DNA of 7,477 nucleotides from an uncultured Erysipelotrichaceae bacterium (GCA_902793515.1 CADBDO010000039.1:1-7477); one strand, 5' to 3'; positions 1 to 5,963 are shown, counted from the first letter of the stretch. Program-made: numbers and translations. Notes: generated by a model from the letters alone, not told the origin.

Positions 1-806
1 TCTATATCGTGGATGATCTCCCCTACCGAATCGACAATTATATGGCTGTTTTGCAAAGGATTTTTAATTGAATCAACGTTTCCGAGGATATCCGCCTCAA
101 CCTCGCTTCTTTCGAAAGAGAGGTCGCATCTATTCATCTTGCAGTTGATGAGTTTAAGGTTTTTGCAATAGCAGAAAGGTTGAGTCCCTTCGATGATGCA
201 GTTGATGAGGGTGAGATTCTCGCTATACCAGGCAAGGTACTCTCCGTCGATATGAGAATTCTTAACGGTGACGTTCTTGCTATGCCAGAAAGCATCCTTG
301 GTCTTGAACTCACAGTTATCGAATTCGGCATTCTCAAGATATTGGAAGGAGTACTTTCCTTTCATTGAAAGCTTTTCGGCCTTCATGTTCTTTGAACGAA
401 GGAAAAGGTATTCGGATTCAACGGTTACGTTATTGAGTGTGATGTTATCAACCGACCAACCAAACTCAGGTGAAATGACATCGACGTCGAACATATGGAT
501 ATCACTACATTCGCGAAGGGCTTTGATGCCGTGCATCTTGGAGTTTCTGATATCGATATTGTCGCTATACCAGATGGCGGCTCTGCACTTATCAGTCATC
601 TCAATGTTCTTGAGATTAAGACCATGATCGTGCCAGAAAGGATAACGGAGATTGAAATAGGAATCTCTGACAGAGACGTCAGAACACTCCTTAAAGGCGC
701 TTTCTCCGTCTTTTGGGCCATCGATTGAGATATTCTCCACCTCGATGCCATTTAAGCCGTAGAAGGCCCTTTCTTCGTCGTAGGTTCCACCACTGATTTT
801 CTTCAT
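1..806 (-). CDS. DUF3737 family repeat protein, 3' end cut by window edge
   Basis: The frame stays open from an ATG at 806 to the window edge (268 residues visible). The sequence resembles the DUF3737 family as I remember it: opening MKKI, an early DEERAFYG stretch, then NLRYPFWH (residues 52-59), CRAAIWY (74-80), HGIKALREC (92-100) and GTQPFCYC (207-214). Family members are about 270-290 residues, so only a few are probably missing. From about residue 64 the protein is built on an exact 19-residue period: Asn or Asp at 64, 83, 102, 121, 140, 159, 178, 197 and 216, preceded four residues earlier by a mostly bulky residue (Trp 79, 117, 174, 193) and followed five residues later by a second Asn/Asp ladder (88, 107, 126, 164, 183, 202, 221). 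This suggests a parallel beta-helix solenoid. No signal peptide or membrane segment is visible, so it is probably cytosolic. Function is unknown. There is no ribosome binding site; a TATAAT box lies 6 bases upstream. Family call is confident, function is not. Confidence 0.88.
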   Translation of the reverse strand, partial: MKKISGGTYDEERAFYGLNGIEVENISIDGPKDGESAFKECSDVSVRDSYFNLRYPFWHDHGLNLKNIEMTDKCRAAIWYSDNIDIRNSKMHGIKALRECSDIHMFDVDVISPEFGWSVDNITLNNVTVESEYLFLRSKNMKAEKLSMKGKYSFQYLENAEFDNCEFKTKDAFWHSKNVTVKNSHIDGEYLAWYSENLTLINCIIEGTQPFCYCKNLKLINCKMNRCDLSFERSEVEADILGNVDSIKNPLQNSHIIVDSVGEIIHDI

Positions 807-812
807 GCCTAC

Positions 813-818
813 ATTATA
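813..818 (-). promoter_or_regulatory. -10 box of DUF3737 gene, predicted leaderless start
   Basis: On the minus strand a perfect TATAAT ends 6 bases before the ATG at 806 (spacer GTAGGC). A normal initiation distance would put the transcript start at or next to the A of the ATG, leaving no room for a Shine-Dalgarno sequence. No good -35 box is seen at 16-18 bases; that space is the T-tract and stem of the transporter terminator. Confidence 0.6.
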
Positions 819-830
819 GAGAAAAGCGAA

Positions 831-860
831 TAAAAAATCCCACCAAACGCTTGGTGGGAT
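831..860 (-). terminator. Intrinsic terminator of the GPH transporter gene
   Basis: A perfect 10-bp stem (837-846 paired with 851-860) encloses a four-base loop. On the minus strand it is followed directly by a run of T (837-832), about 22 bases past the transporter stop codon. The plus-strand side has only a broken T-run, so it should act mainly leftward. Confidence 0.88.
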
Positions 861-881
861 TGTGTTTTAAGAATTCTATTC

Positions 882-2858
882 TTAGATGTGGAGAGGGGAA
901 GCCTTAGCAGCAGCACGCATCTTCTCGTATTCAGCAGCGAGCTTAGCATCTTCTTCAGCTTTCTTCTCGGCCTTCTTGGCAGCAGCGGCTTTCTGCTCTT
1001 CGGTCATAGCGGCCTCTTTAGCAGCGAGCTTAGCCTTCTTGGCGGCTTCTTTCTGGGAAGCCTTCATATCGGCGTTGGCCTTCTTTTCGGCACGATCAGT
1101 TTCGAAAGCGGCTTCTTCTTTCTCGAAATCAAGGCCTTTCTTTTCGCAGTAGGCTTTGAATTCGATCTTTCTGTATTCCTCGGCTTCGGCTTCGGCCTGA
1201 GCTTGCTCAGCGGCTAATCTGTCAGCAGCGGAGACATACTCGATGCCAGCGGCAAGAGCGATGGCTTTCTGATCTTCTTCAATGGCGTTGTGGTCGAGGT
1301 TTGAGAACTTCTCAACGTTCATGAAGAAGAAGATGAGACCGATGACTAAGTAGCAGATGGCCTCACCGCCGAAGAAGACCCAAATGGTGACGTTCTGGAC
1401 GGCTGGGCTGGAGACGCTGGTCTGGTAACCGGCAGCGTTGACAAGACCACCGATGATACCGTTGGCGATACCGGTCATGGCGATCATGATGGAACCATAG
1501 ACAGCCATGGAGAATCCGTCGGTACGGAATCCGTAGAGGGCTTCTTGGTGATCAAGGACGTCAGCCAAGAGAGCGAGGGAGACGTACATAGCTGGGACGG
1601 TACCACAGGCTTTAAGGACGAATGAAGCGATAGCAACGGCGCCGTAGGCATCTGATGGAACGAGGTACATCAAGAAGGAGAGAGCGCCGAAGGCGGCGGC
1701 TAAGAAAGCACCGACTTTAATGGTGTTGGCTTTGCCAAACTTGGTGGCGAAGATGCCAACGATGACCATACCGGCAGCGGTTGGGATAGCGCCGATTATG
1801 GAGATGAGACCGGCCATGTCGGATGAACCGAACCAGGCGGTTGAGAAATAGGTAGCGGAGTTGTTCTTCATCATTCCACCTAATTGGTAGAGAAGGAAGA
1901 AGACCATAACCATCCACCAGTACTTGTCGCGTAAGCAAACAGCAATCTGTTTGGACATTGGGATTTTCTTGGCTTCGGTTTTGGATTCGCCACGGGTGAA
2001 TTCTTCTTCGGTGATACGCTCACGGGTGAATAAGAATTCGAGGACGACACCGATAAGAAGAGTAACAATAAGGACGATCATGAAGATCTTCCAGTTGTTA
2101 TAGCTGGCCATCTTGTCATAGGTGTTGATGGCCCATCCGCCTTCGGCGAAAGCTTCCTGATTGAATGGAAGGACGACATCGCCTTTCTTCATCGTAGCTG
2201 GGACGAAGAGCATGTTGAGGAAGAATGGGACGGCCATGCCAGCGAGACCGGCAGCGGCAACGACGGAACCGTTAGAAACGGTAGCGAGAAGTCCACGGTG
2301 GTTGGAGTTTCTAGAAGAAAGGTTGACCAAAGCACTGTGGGAAGTGTAGTAGAACGGATAGCAGATGGCGTAGTAGAGGTTGTAACCCACTGCCATGACG
2401 ATCATCGCCCAAAGAGCTACGCCTTCATCAAGGACCAAGATGCCTGGAATGGCGCCTTCTTTCCATGGGAATGGAGCGAAGAATAAGACGAAGATCGCTA
2501 AAGCGATAAGAGGCAAAGAAGCGATGAGTAATGGTCTTGCTTTACCATTCTTAGTCTTAACTTTGTCCATGAGTCTACCGACAACAAGGTTGCCGATGAC
2601 GATGATGACCGCGGATAAAACTTGGAGAAGAACAAGGAACAATGAAGAACCAGCCCAATCATCAGAACCTAAGCCCATGACGTCAGTGTAGTAACGGAGC
2701 AAGTAGGAGTTGATGATGGCGTTGGAGATCAAAGCCATGATCGGTCCCAAGAGGTAACCCAGAGCGGCTTCTGGGAAGAGCTTTACGTTAGCGCTCTTAA
2801 TACGTGAGGAAAAGAATTTCGAGTTCAAAAAGCCTTTTCCTTGTTGGTTGTTAGCCAT
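882..2858 (-). CDS. GPH-family (MFS) sugar:cation symporter with long charged C-terminal tail
   Basis: 658 residues. Residues about 30-513 are a polytopic membrane core with many hydrophobic helices. GPH (glycoside-pentoside-hexuronide:cation symporter) hallmarks are visible: an N-terminal helix followed by LLRYYTDVMGL (53-63), the loop MDKVKTKNGKARPLL (97-111), and ADVLDHQEALYGFRTDG (432-448), which matches the family's loop before the last helices. The family imports sugars such as beta-glucosides, xylosides or melibiose with H+ or Na+; the substrate cannot be read here. Residues about 514-658 form a cytosolic tail rich in Ala, Lys and Glu, predicted helical or coiled coil. Family members are usually about 450-500 residues, and the known long ones (LacS type) carry a PTS IIA-like domain, which this is not. 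The start is set by AGGAGG seven bases upstream. A TetR regulator gene lies upstream on the same strand, and a palindrome overlaps the promoter. No glycosidase gene is adjacent. Confidence 0.9.
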   Translation of the reverse strand: MANNQQGKGFLNSKFFSSRIKSANVKLFPEAALGYLLGPIMALISNAIINSYLLRYYTDVMGLGSDDWAGSSLFLVLLQVLSAVIIVIGNLVVGRLMDKVKTKNGKARPLLIASLPLIALAIFVLFFAPFPWKEGAIPGILVLDEGVALWAMIVMAVGYNLYYAICYPFYYTSHSALVNLSSRNSNHRGLLATVSNGSVVAAAGLAGMAVPFFLNMLFVPATMKKGDVVLPFNQEAFAEGGWAINTYDKMASYNNWKIFMIVLIVTLLIGVVLEFLFTRERITEEEFTRGESKTEAKKIPMSKQIAVCLRDKYWWMVMVFFLLYQLGGMMKNNSATYFSTAWFGSSDMAGLISIIGAIPTAAGMVIVGIFATKFGKANTIKVGAFLAAAFGALSFLMYLVPSDAYGAVAIASFVLKACGTVPAMYVSLALLADVLDHQEALYGFRTDGFSMAVYGSIMIAMTGIANGIIGGLVNAAGYQTSVSSPAVQNVTIWVFFGGEAICYLVIGLIFFFMNVEKFSNLDHNAIEEDQKAIALAAGIEYVSAADRLAAEQAQAEAEAEEYRKIEFKAYCEKKGLDFEKEEAAFETDRAEKKANADMKASQKEAAKKAKLAAKEAAMTEEQKAAAAKKAEKKAEEDAKLAAEYEKMRAAAKASPLHI

Positions 2859-2865
2859 TTTGTAA

Positions 2866-2871
2866 CCTCCT
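2866..2871 (-). promoter_or_regulatory. Strong Shine-Dalgarno site of the transporter
   Basis: AGGAGG on the minus strand, seven bases before the ATG at 2858. It fixes the start codon and contrasts with the neighbouring genes that lack any such site. Confidence 0.88.
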
Positions 2872-2892
2872 GAAAATTACACAGGTGAATTA

Positions 2893-2921
2893 ACTATAAG
2901 GCGAAATGAGTATGTTGACTA
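2893..2921 (-). promoter_or_regulatory. Probable promoter of the GPH transporter
   Basis: On the minus strand TAGTCA (2921-2916) and TATAGT (2898-2893) are separated by 17 bases. This predicts a transcript start near 2886 and a leader of about 28 bases containing the AGGAGG site. The -35 half is weak (4 of 6 matches to TTGACA), as would suit a regulated promoter. Confidence 0.55.
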
Positions 2922-2927
2922 TAGTCA
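2916..2927. promoter_or_regulatory. Palindromic operator candidate over the transporter -35 box
   Basis: TGACTATAGTCA is a perfect 12-bp palindrome whose promoter-proximal half coincides with the proposed -35 hexamer. A repressor bound here would block RNA polymerase. The TetR-family gene immediately upstream is the natural candidate binder. TetR operators are usually palindromes somewhat longer than this, so the assignment is an inference. Confidence 0.45.
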
Positions 2928-2941
2928 TTTGCCGAAAAAAC

Positions 2942-2975
2942 AAAAAAATCTATCGAAAAGATTAGACTTGTCTAA
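2942..2975 (-). terminator. Possible weak terminator or second palindrome after tetR
   Basis: TTAGACTTGTCTAA (2962-2975) is an inverted repeat with 6-bp arms. Next to it, 2947-2951 pairs with 2959-2963, and on the minus strand this small AT-rich stem runs straight into seven T (2948-2942). It sits 22 bases or more past the tetR stop codon. It may terminate tetR transcription, or the 14-bp repeat may be a second regulator site upstream of the transporter promoter. The stems are short, so this is low confidence. Confidence 0.35.
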
Positions 2976-2996
2976 GCGCTTTCTTTTGGTGAATTC

Positions 2997-3563
2997 TTAA
3001 CAATTCTTTAGCAAATCAGCAAAGTAACTGTCTTTGGCAACTGAAAGGCATTGGTTGAGGATGATATCACGGTCAAAATGGCAACCATCCATTATCCAAA
3101 TACGCAGTATAGCGACTTCGGCTTGGACGAAAGCCCCCTGCTTAAAGGCATTATCGTCGGCGATCTTATTCCTTTTTAGAGGTTTTAAGGGTTTCAAAAA
3201 TTGTTTAACGAGGTTCTCAATCTTCTCGTTGAACCTATATGTAGATGAGCGAAGGACGGCGTTCGCCATCTTTTTGTTTTCGAGAATCCAATCGATTAAG
3301 GCTTTGAACGCCTCTTCAAGTGAACCGCTCTCCCCTACCCCATAAAGAACGGAAGAGATTCCGGCAATAAGACGGTCCTCGATTGCGGAGATTAGCTGGT
3401 CTAACGATTGGTAATGGAGATAGAAGGTCGATTTGTTGATGTCCGCCTCATTGACGAGGTCATCAATGAGCAAAGACTCAGGGTCACTCTTTTGGAGTAG
3501 ATCCACCATCGAATTGAAGATGATCTTTTCGGTTTTTATGAACCTTCTGTCAGTCGTTCTCAT
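2997..3563 (-). CDS. TetR/AcrR-family transcriptional regulator
   Basis: 188 residues, the usual TetR length. The N-terminal DNA-binding domain covers about residues 8-57: a first helix (TEKIIFNSMVDLL), a helix-turn-helix ending in the strongly conserved NKSTFYLHYQSLDQL (44-58), which matches the TetR recognition helix and following KSTFYxHFxSK-type signature. The rest (about 60-188) is a helical ligand or dimerisation domain. Its segment near 148-160 (AEVAILRIWIMDG) resembles the C-terminal domain of DhaS/AcrR-like members. It probably represses the GPH transporter gene 138 bases downstream on the same strand, given the palindromes between them; the inducer is unknown. No Shine-Dalgarno sequence precedes the ATG (the preceding bases are ACGTACCCCT), so the start rests on the position of the HTH domain. 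Family certain, target inferred. Confidence 0.88.
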   Translation of the reverse strand: MRTTDRRFIKTEKIIFNSMVDLLQKSDPESLLIDDLVNEADINKSTFYLHYQSLDQLISAIEDRLIAGISSVLYGVGESGSLEEAFKALIDWILENKKMANAVLRSSTYRFNEKIENLVKQFLKPLKPLKRNKIADDNAFKQGAFVQAEVAILRIWIMDGCHFDRDIILNQCLSVAKDSYFADLLKNC

Positions 3564-3613
3564 AGGGGTACGTTAAAAGTGTACTAAATATGCGGTTTAT
3601 TACAATACTTTTT

Positions 3614-3625
3614 TCTATTAATAGA
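3614..3625. promoter_or_regulatory. Palindrome upstream of tetR
   Basis: TCTATTAATAGA is a perfect 12-bp palindrome about 50 bases upstream of the tetR ATG, in an AT-rich region that otherwise shows only loose -10-like hexamers (for example TGTAAT on the minus strand at 3604-3599). It could be an autoregulatory operator. It shares only a CTAT/ATAG element with the palindrome over the transporter promoter, so a common binder is not shown. Confidence 0.25.
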
Positions 3626-3690
3626 CTTTTGTACATCTTTTATAACGATAATTGCTGACTTGTCGATAAAACTAAAATATTTGCCATAAA

Positions 3691-3722
3691 ATAAAAAATC
3701 CAAGCCATTTTAGGGCCTGGAT
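3691..3722 (-). terminator. Terminator of the tRNA-Leu/tRNA-Arg unit
   Basis: An ATCCA/TGGAT stem (3698-3702 with 3718-3722), one mismatch, then GCC/GGC, forms a hairpin with a seven-base loop. On the minus strand it is followed by six T (3698-3693). It lies 11 bases after the CCA end of tRNA-Arg. Confidence 0.78.
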
Positions 3723-3733
3723 CATGGTTATAT

Positions 3734-3810
3734 TGGCGTGTCCGAGGGGATTCGAACTCCTGACCGCAGACTTCGGAGGTCTGTACTCTATCCAGCTGAG
3801 CTACGGACAC
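3734..3810 (-). tRNA. tRNA-Arg, anticodon CCG
   Basis: A 77-base cloverleaf including an encoded CCA (3736-3734). The acceptor stem is GTGTCCG/CGGACAC, and the anticodon stem CAGAC/GTCTG encloses loop CTCCGAA, giving anticodon CCG, which reads CGG. The T-loop is TTCGAAT. The T-stem (AGGAG/CCCCT) has one A-C mismatch at its fourth pair. It is the second gene of a two-tRNA unit, four bases after tRNA-Leu. Confidence 0.95.
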
Positions 3811-3814
3811 AGCT

Positions 3815-3898
3815 TGGTGCGCTGGACGAGACTTGAACTCGTATGGGTTGCCCCACTAGCTTCTGAGACTAGAGCGTATACCATTCCGCCACCAGCGC
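3815..3898 (-). tRNA. tRNA-Leu, anticodon CAG
   Basis: An 84-base class II tRNA with acceptor GCGCTGG/CCAGCGC, discriminator A and encoded CCA. The anticodon stem CTAGT/GCTAG encloses loop CTCAGAA, giving anticodon CAG, which reads CUG. The long variable arm TGGGG-CAA-CCCAT is the class II hallmark, and the T-arm ACGAG-TTCAAGT-CTCGT is perfect. It is the first gene of the Leu-Arg unit. Confidence 0.95.
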
Positions 3899-3909
3899 AC
3901 GTGTATGTA

Positions 3910-3915
3910 ATTATA
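3910..3915 (-). promoter_or_regulatory. -10 box of the tRNA-Leu/Arg unit
   Basis: A perfect TATAAT on the minus strand ends 11 bases before the 5' end of tRNA-Leu, giving a leader of only a few bases. The -35 region 17 bases away (TATGAA) is poor. It is divergent from the hydrolase promoter about 50 bases away. Confidence 0.55.
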
Positions 3916-3957
3916 TTAAGTAACTATGGGTTTTCATATGGTTTTGTCCCTATAGTT

Positions 3958-3966
3958 TGCGATAAT
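3958..3966 (+). promoter_or_regulatory. Extended -10 of the hydrolase gene, predicted leaderless start
   Basis: TGCGATAAT is an extended -10 (TGn plus GATAAT) ending seven bases before the ATG at 3974 (spacer AGTATCT). This puts the transcript start at about the start codon. No purine-rich ribosome binding site precedes the ATG. A second candidate, TATAGT at 3951-3956, would still leave a leader of only about 11 bases. Confidence 0.5.
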
Positions 3967-3973
3967 AGTATCT

Positions 3974-4837
3974 ATGAAAACTACAAATATTGACCTTTAC
4001 GCCTATTTCGGCCTTCCTCGCGAAAAGAACGCAAAAGGATACCTTCACGGGTTATTCTTTGATCAGGAGAATCCTCGTGTTTTGCAGATAGGCAAACGTC
4101 TTAGGCCAATGGTTCTCATTATTCCAGGAGGAGGATATCACTGGGTTTCTTACCGTGAAGGTGAGCCAGTAGCCCTCCGTTTCCTCCAAAAAGGCTATAA
4201 CGCTTTCTGGCTTGAATACTCAACTGATGGAGATGGTGTCTGCCATCCAACCCAACTAAAGGAAGCGATGATGGCTCTTCTTTATATCTATAAGAAAGCC
4301 GCTTCATTCTTCTCTGATCCTGAGCAAATCGCCGTTATTGGTTTCTCTGCAGGCGGTCATTTAGCCGGTATGTTGGCATCCAGAACCGAAGATGAGAAGG
4401 TTTTAGTCCCTCAATATCTTAAGGTTGAGCCACGTATCAAAGCCTGCTGTTTCTCTTATCCAGTAGTCACTTCCCAGGGAAAATCCCAGGGTTCGCAATA
4501 CACTTTCATGTTCCTTACCGGGAACAATAAGTATTTAGAGAAGGAAGTTTCCCTCGAAAACCGTGTCACCAAAGACTTCCCGCCATCCTTTATTTGGACA
4601 ACGGCCGAAGACACGACCATCGAGCCTCAGCAAAGCGAATACCTATCTAAGTGCTTGACCGCGAAAGGCGTTAAGAACAAATGTATCGTCTATCCTCATG
4701 GCGCACATGGAACGGCTTCTGGAGATATCAATTCCTTCAACGCCGAAAAGCTTAAAGACATTCCAGCCGAGAATGCTACATGGGTTGATGAGGCTGCCGA
4801 GTTCTTCAAGAGCTGCGGCTTAGCAATACAAGATTGA
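3974..4837 (+). CDS. Alpha/beta-hydrolase, acetyl-esterase / BD-FAE type
   Basis: 287 residues, cytosolic (no signal peptide). The order of motifs is that of the esterase/lipase branch of the alpha/beta-hydrolases: oxyanion-hole PGGGYHWVS (51-59), nucleophile elbow GFSAGGH with Ser125, acidic residue in TAEDTTIEP (Asp213), and catalytic His in YPHGAHG, most likely His245. This fits the COG0657 / BD-FAE group, which deacetylates sugars, xylan fragments or small esters; the actual substrate is unknown. The ATG at 3974 is chosen because it lies seven bases after an extended -10 box and there is no upstream in-frame start that avoids the tRNA genes. It ends in TGA directly abutting the stop codon of the convergent oxidoreductase, with no terminator between them. 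Family confident, substrate open. Confidence 0.88.
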   Translation: MKTTNIDLYAYFGLPREKNAKGYLHGLFFDQENPRVLQIGKRLRPMVLIIPGGGYHWVSYREGEPVALRFLQKGYNAFWLEYSTDGDGVCHPTQLKEAMMALLYIYKKAASFFSDPEQIAVIGFSAGGHLAGMLASRTEDEKVLVPQYLKVEPRIKACCFSYPVVTSQGKSQGSQYTFMFLTGNNKYLEKEVSLENRVTKDFPPSFIWTTAEDTTIEPQQSEYLSKCLTAKGVKNKCIVYPHGAHGTASGDINSFNAEKLKDIPAENATWVDEAAEFFKSCGLAIQD

Positions 4838-5794
4838 TTACTTCTCGAACGGATAGATGACGCCCATCTGTTTGCGGCATTCATCCATCATCGATAAGAC
4901 ATCGAGTGTCGCTTGATGAGGAACTAGCTCACTCTCGAGTTTGTGAGCCTTGATATCCTCGGAAACGACATCGAATTCATGAAGATATGAAGTTGGGAAT
5001 CGACAATGTTCGGTTCCCTCTTTTGTTTTGATATAGGCATGCCATGTTCTATGGGCTTCAGGAACCTTCAAAATTCCATTTTCCCCAGCAAAAACTGCGT
5101 AATTCTTGTACAGAAGGCCATCAAAACCCGCTAAAACACGGGCCGTGAAGCCATCGTATTGCAGTTCTATGGTCTCATGGTAATCGACACCATTTTTGAT
5201 GCGCGGGAAGCACTTCATGCTCTTAGGTTTGCCAAAGCACCGGTACATATAGGTCATTGGATAAACGCCTAGATCAAGGAGCGCTCCGCCAGCCCGGTTA
5301 GGATCGATCATCCTCGCCCGAGCGTTATAGAAGACCTTAAAGCATCCTTCGGCTTTCTTGATCTTGCCTAAACGGCCGCTTTTGACCCATTCGGCGACTT
5401 TCTGGGCGACTGGGGAATAAAATGTCCACATCGCTTCGCTGATATAAAGGTTCTTTTCTTTTGCGTATTCAAATAGTTCTTTGGCTTCTTTCTCTGAGAC
5501 AGCGAAAGGCTTCTCAACGAGAACAGGCTTGCCTAAAGAAAGAGCAAGCTTCGCATATTCGAGATGGTTGCTATGCGGGGTTACGACATAAACTGCATCA
5601 ACGCCTGGGGCAAGAATGGCCTCTTTGGCTGAATCATAAGCTTTTGAATGGAACTTCTTTGCCCATCCTTCGTTCTTCGCCTTGTTCCTACGGTAGCAAG
5701 AAACGATCTCATGACGGCCTGAAGGAAGAAGCTGCCTAGCCACGCGGTTAGACAAGCCTCCGACGCCGATAAAACACCAACGGAACTTTTCCAT
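4838..5794 (-). CDS. Gfo/Idh/MocA-family NAD(P)-dependent oxidoreductase
   Basis: 318 residues from the ATG at 5794. The N-terminal Rossmann fold begins FIGVGGLSNRVA (8-19), followed by VDAVYVVTPHSNH (65-77) and the family's EKP motif with Lys95 (VLVEKPF, 91-97). The C-terminal GFO_IDH_MocA domain contains AGGALLDLGVYP (168-179) with the conserved Asp174 and Tyr178, closest to the dihydrodiol/D-xylose dehydrogenase-like branch. It probably oxidises or reduces a sugar or cyclic polyol; the substrate is unknown. The open frame extends 66 codons further to 5992, but that stretch is the tRNA-Ala gene and its terminator read as protein, so it is rejected. The chosen ATG lies seven bases after a perfect TATAAT and lacks a Shine-Dalgarno site. 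It converges with the hydrolase at 4837/4838. Confidence 0.9.
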   Translation of the reverse strand: MEKFRWCFIGVGGLSNRVARQLLPSGRHEIVSCYRRNKAKNEGWAKKFHSKAYDSAKEAILAPGVDAVYVVTPHSNHLEYAKLALSLGKPVLVEKPFAVSEKEAKELFEYAKEKNLYISEAMWTFYSPVAQKVAEWVKSGRLGKIKKAEGCFKVFYNARARMIDPNRAGGALLDLGVYPMTYMYRCFGKPKSMKCFPRIKNGVDYHETIELQYDGFTARVLAGFDGLLYKNYAVFAGENGILKVPEAHRTWHAYIKTKEGTEHCRFPTSYLHEFDVVSEDIKAHKLESELVPHQATLDVLSMMDECRKQMGVIYPFEK

Positions 5795-5801
5795 ATTCCC
5801 T

Positions 5802-5807
5802 ATTATA
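5802..5807 (-). promoter_or_regulatory. -10 box of the oxidoreductase gene, predicted leaderless start
   Basis: A perfect TATAAT on the minus strand ends seven bases before the ATG (spacer AGGGAAT). The AGGGA lies only two bases from the ATG and would precede or coincide with the predicted transcript start, so it is unlikely to serve as a ribosome binding site. No good -35 is seen; that space is the tRNA-Ala terminator. Confidence 0.55.
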
Positions 5808-5820
5808 TAGAAGAAAGCAC

Positions 5821-5846
5821 AAAAAAACGGGCCAATTTGACCCGTT
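5821..5846 (-). terminator. Terminator of tRNA-Ala
   Basis: On the minus strand AACGGG...CCCGTT (5846-5841 with 5831-5826) forms a stem that can extend inward through a T-G pair to about nine base pairs. It is followed by seven T (5827-5821). It begins 11 bases after the tRNA CCA end and directly precedes the oxidoreductase promoter. Confidence 0.85.
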
Positions 5847-5856
5847 AGTTTCAATC

Positions 5857-5932
5857 TGGTGGATCTTAAGAGGCTCGAACTCTCGACCTCCTCCATGCCA
5901 TGGAGGCGCTCTCCCAGCTGAGCTAAAGACCC
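5857..5932 (-). tRNA. tRNA-Ala, anticodon GGC
   Basis: A 76-base cloverleaf with acceptor GGGTCTT/AAGATCC, discriminator A and encoded CCA. The acceptor contains the G3-U70 wobble pair that is the alanine identity element. The anticodon stem CCTCC/GGAGG encloses loop ATGGCAT, giving GGC, which reads GCC and GCU. It is a single-gene unit with its own promoter and terminator. Confidence 0.95.
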
Positions 5933-5963
5933 AGGGATTGTTACGCTTTTTAGCGCACGAATG

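Noticed and set aside
180..728. Three overlapping plus-strand open frames opposite the DUF3737 gene
   Set aside because: They are antisense to a well-supported family member, have no ribosome binding sites, and their regularity mirrors the 57-base repeat of the DUF3737 gene.
886..1217. Two plus-strand frames giving hydrophobic, Ser/Ala/Phe-rich proteins
   Set aside because: They are complements of the Ala/Lys/Glu-rich transporter tail, whose GCN/AAG/GAA codons read as hydrophobic residues on the other strand.
2859..2996. Riboswitch or T-box in the transporter leader
   Set aside because: The predicted leader is only about 28 bases and shows no conserved leader motifs.
3724..3993. 89-codon plus-strand frame between tetR and the hydrolase
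   Set aside because: It runs across the tRNA-Arg and tRNA-Leu genes on the opposite strand; the encoded peptide is translated tRNA.
4835..4840. UGA read as tryptophan (mycoplasma code), which would extend the hydrolase
   Set aside because: Trp residues in all genes use TGG, and the hydrolase is full length at the TGA. Read-through would only add about 19 residues encoded on the complement of the oxidoreductase gene.
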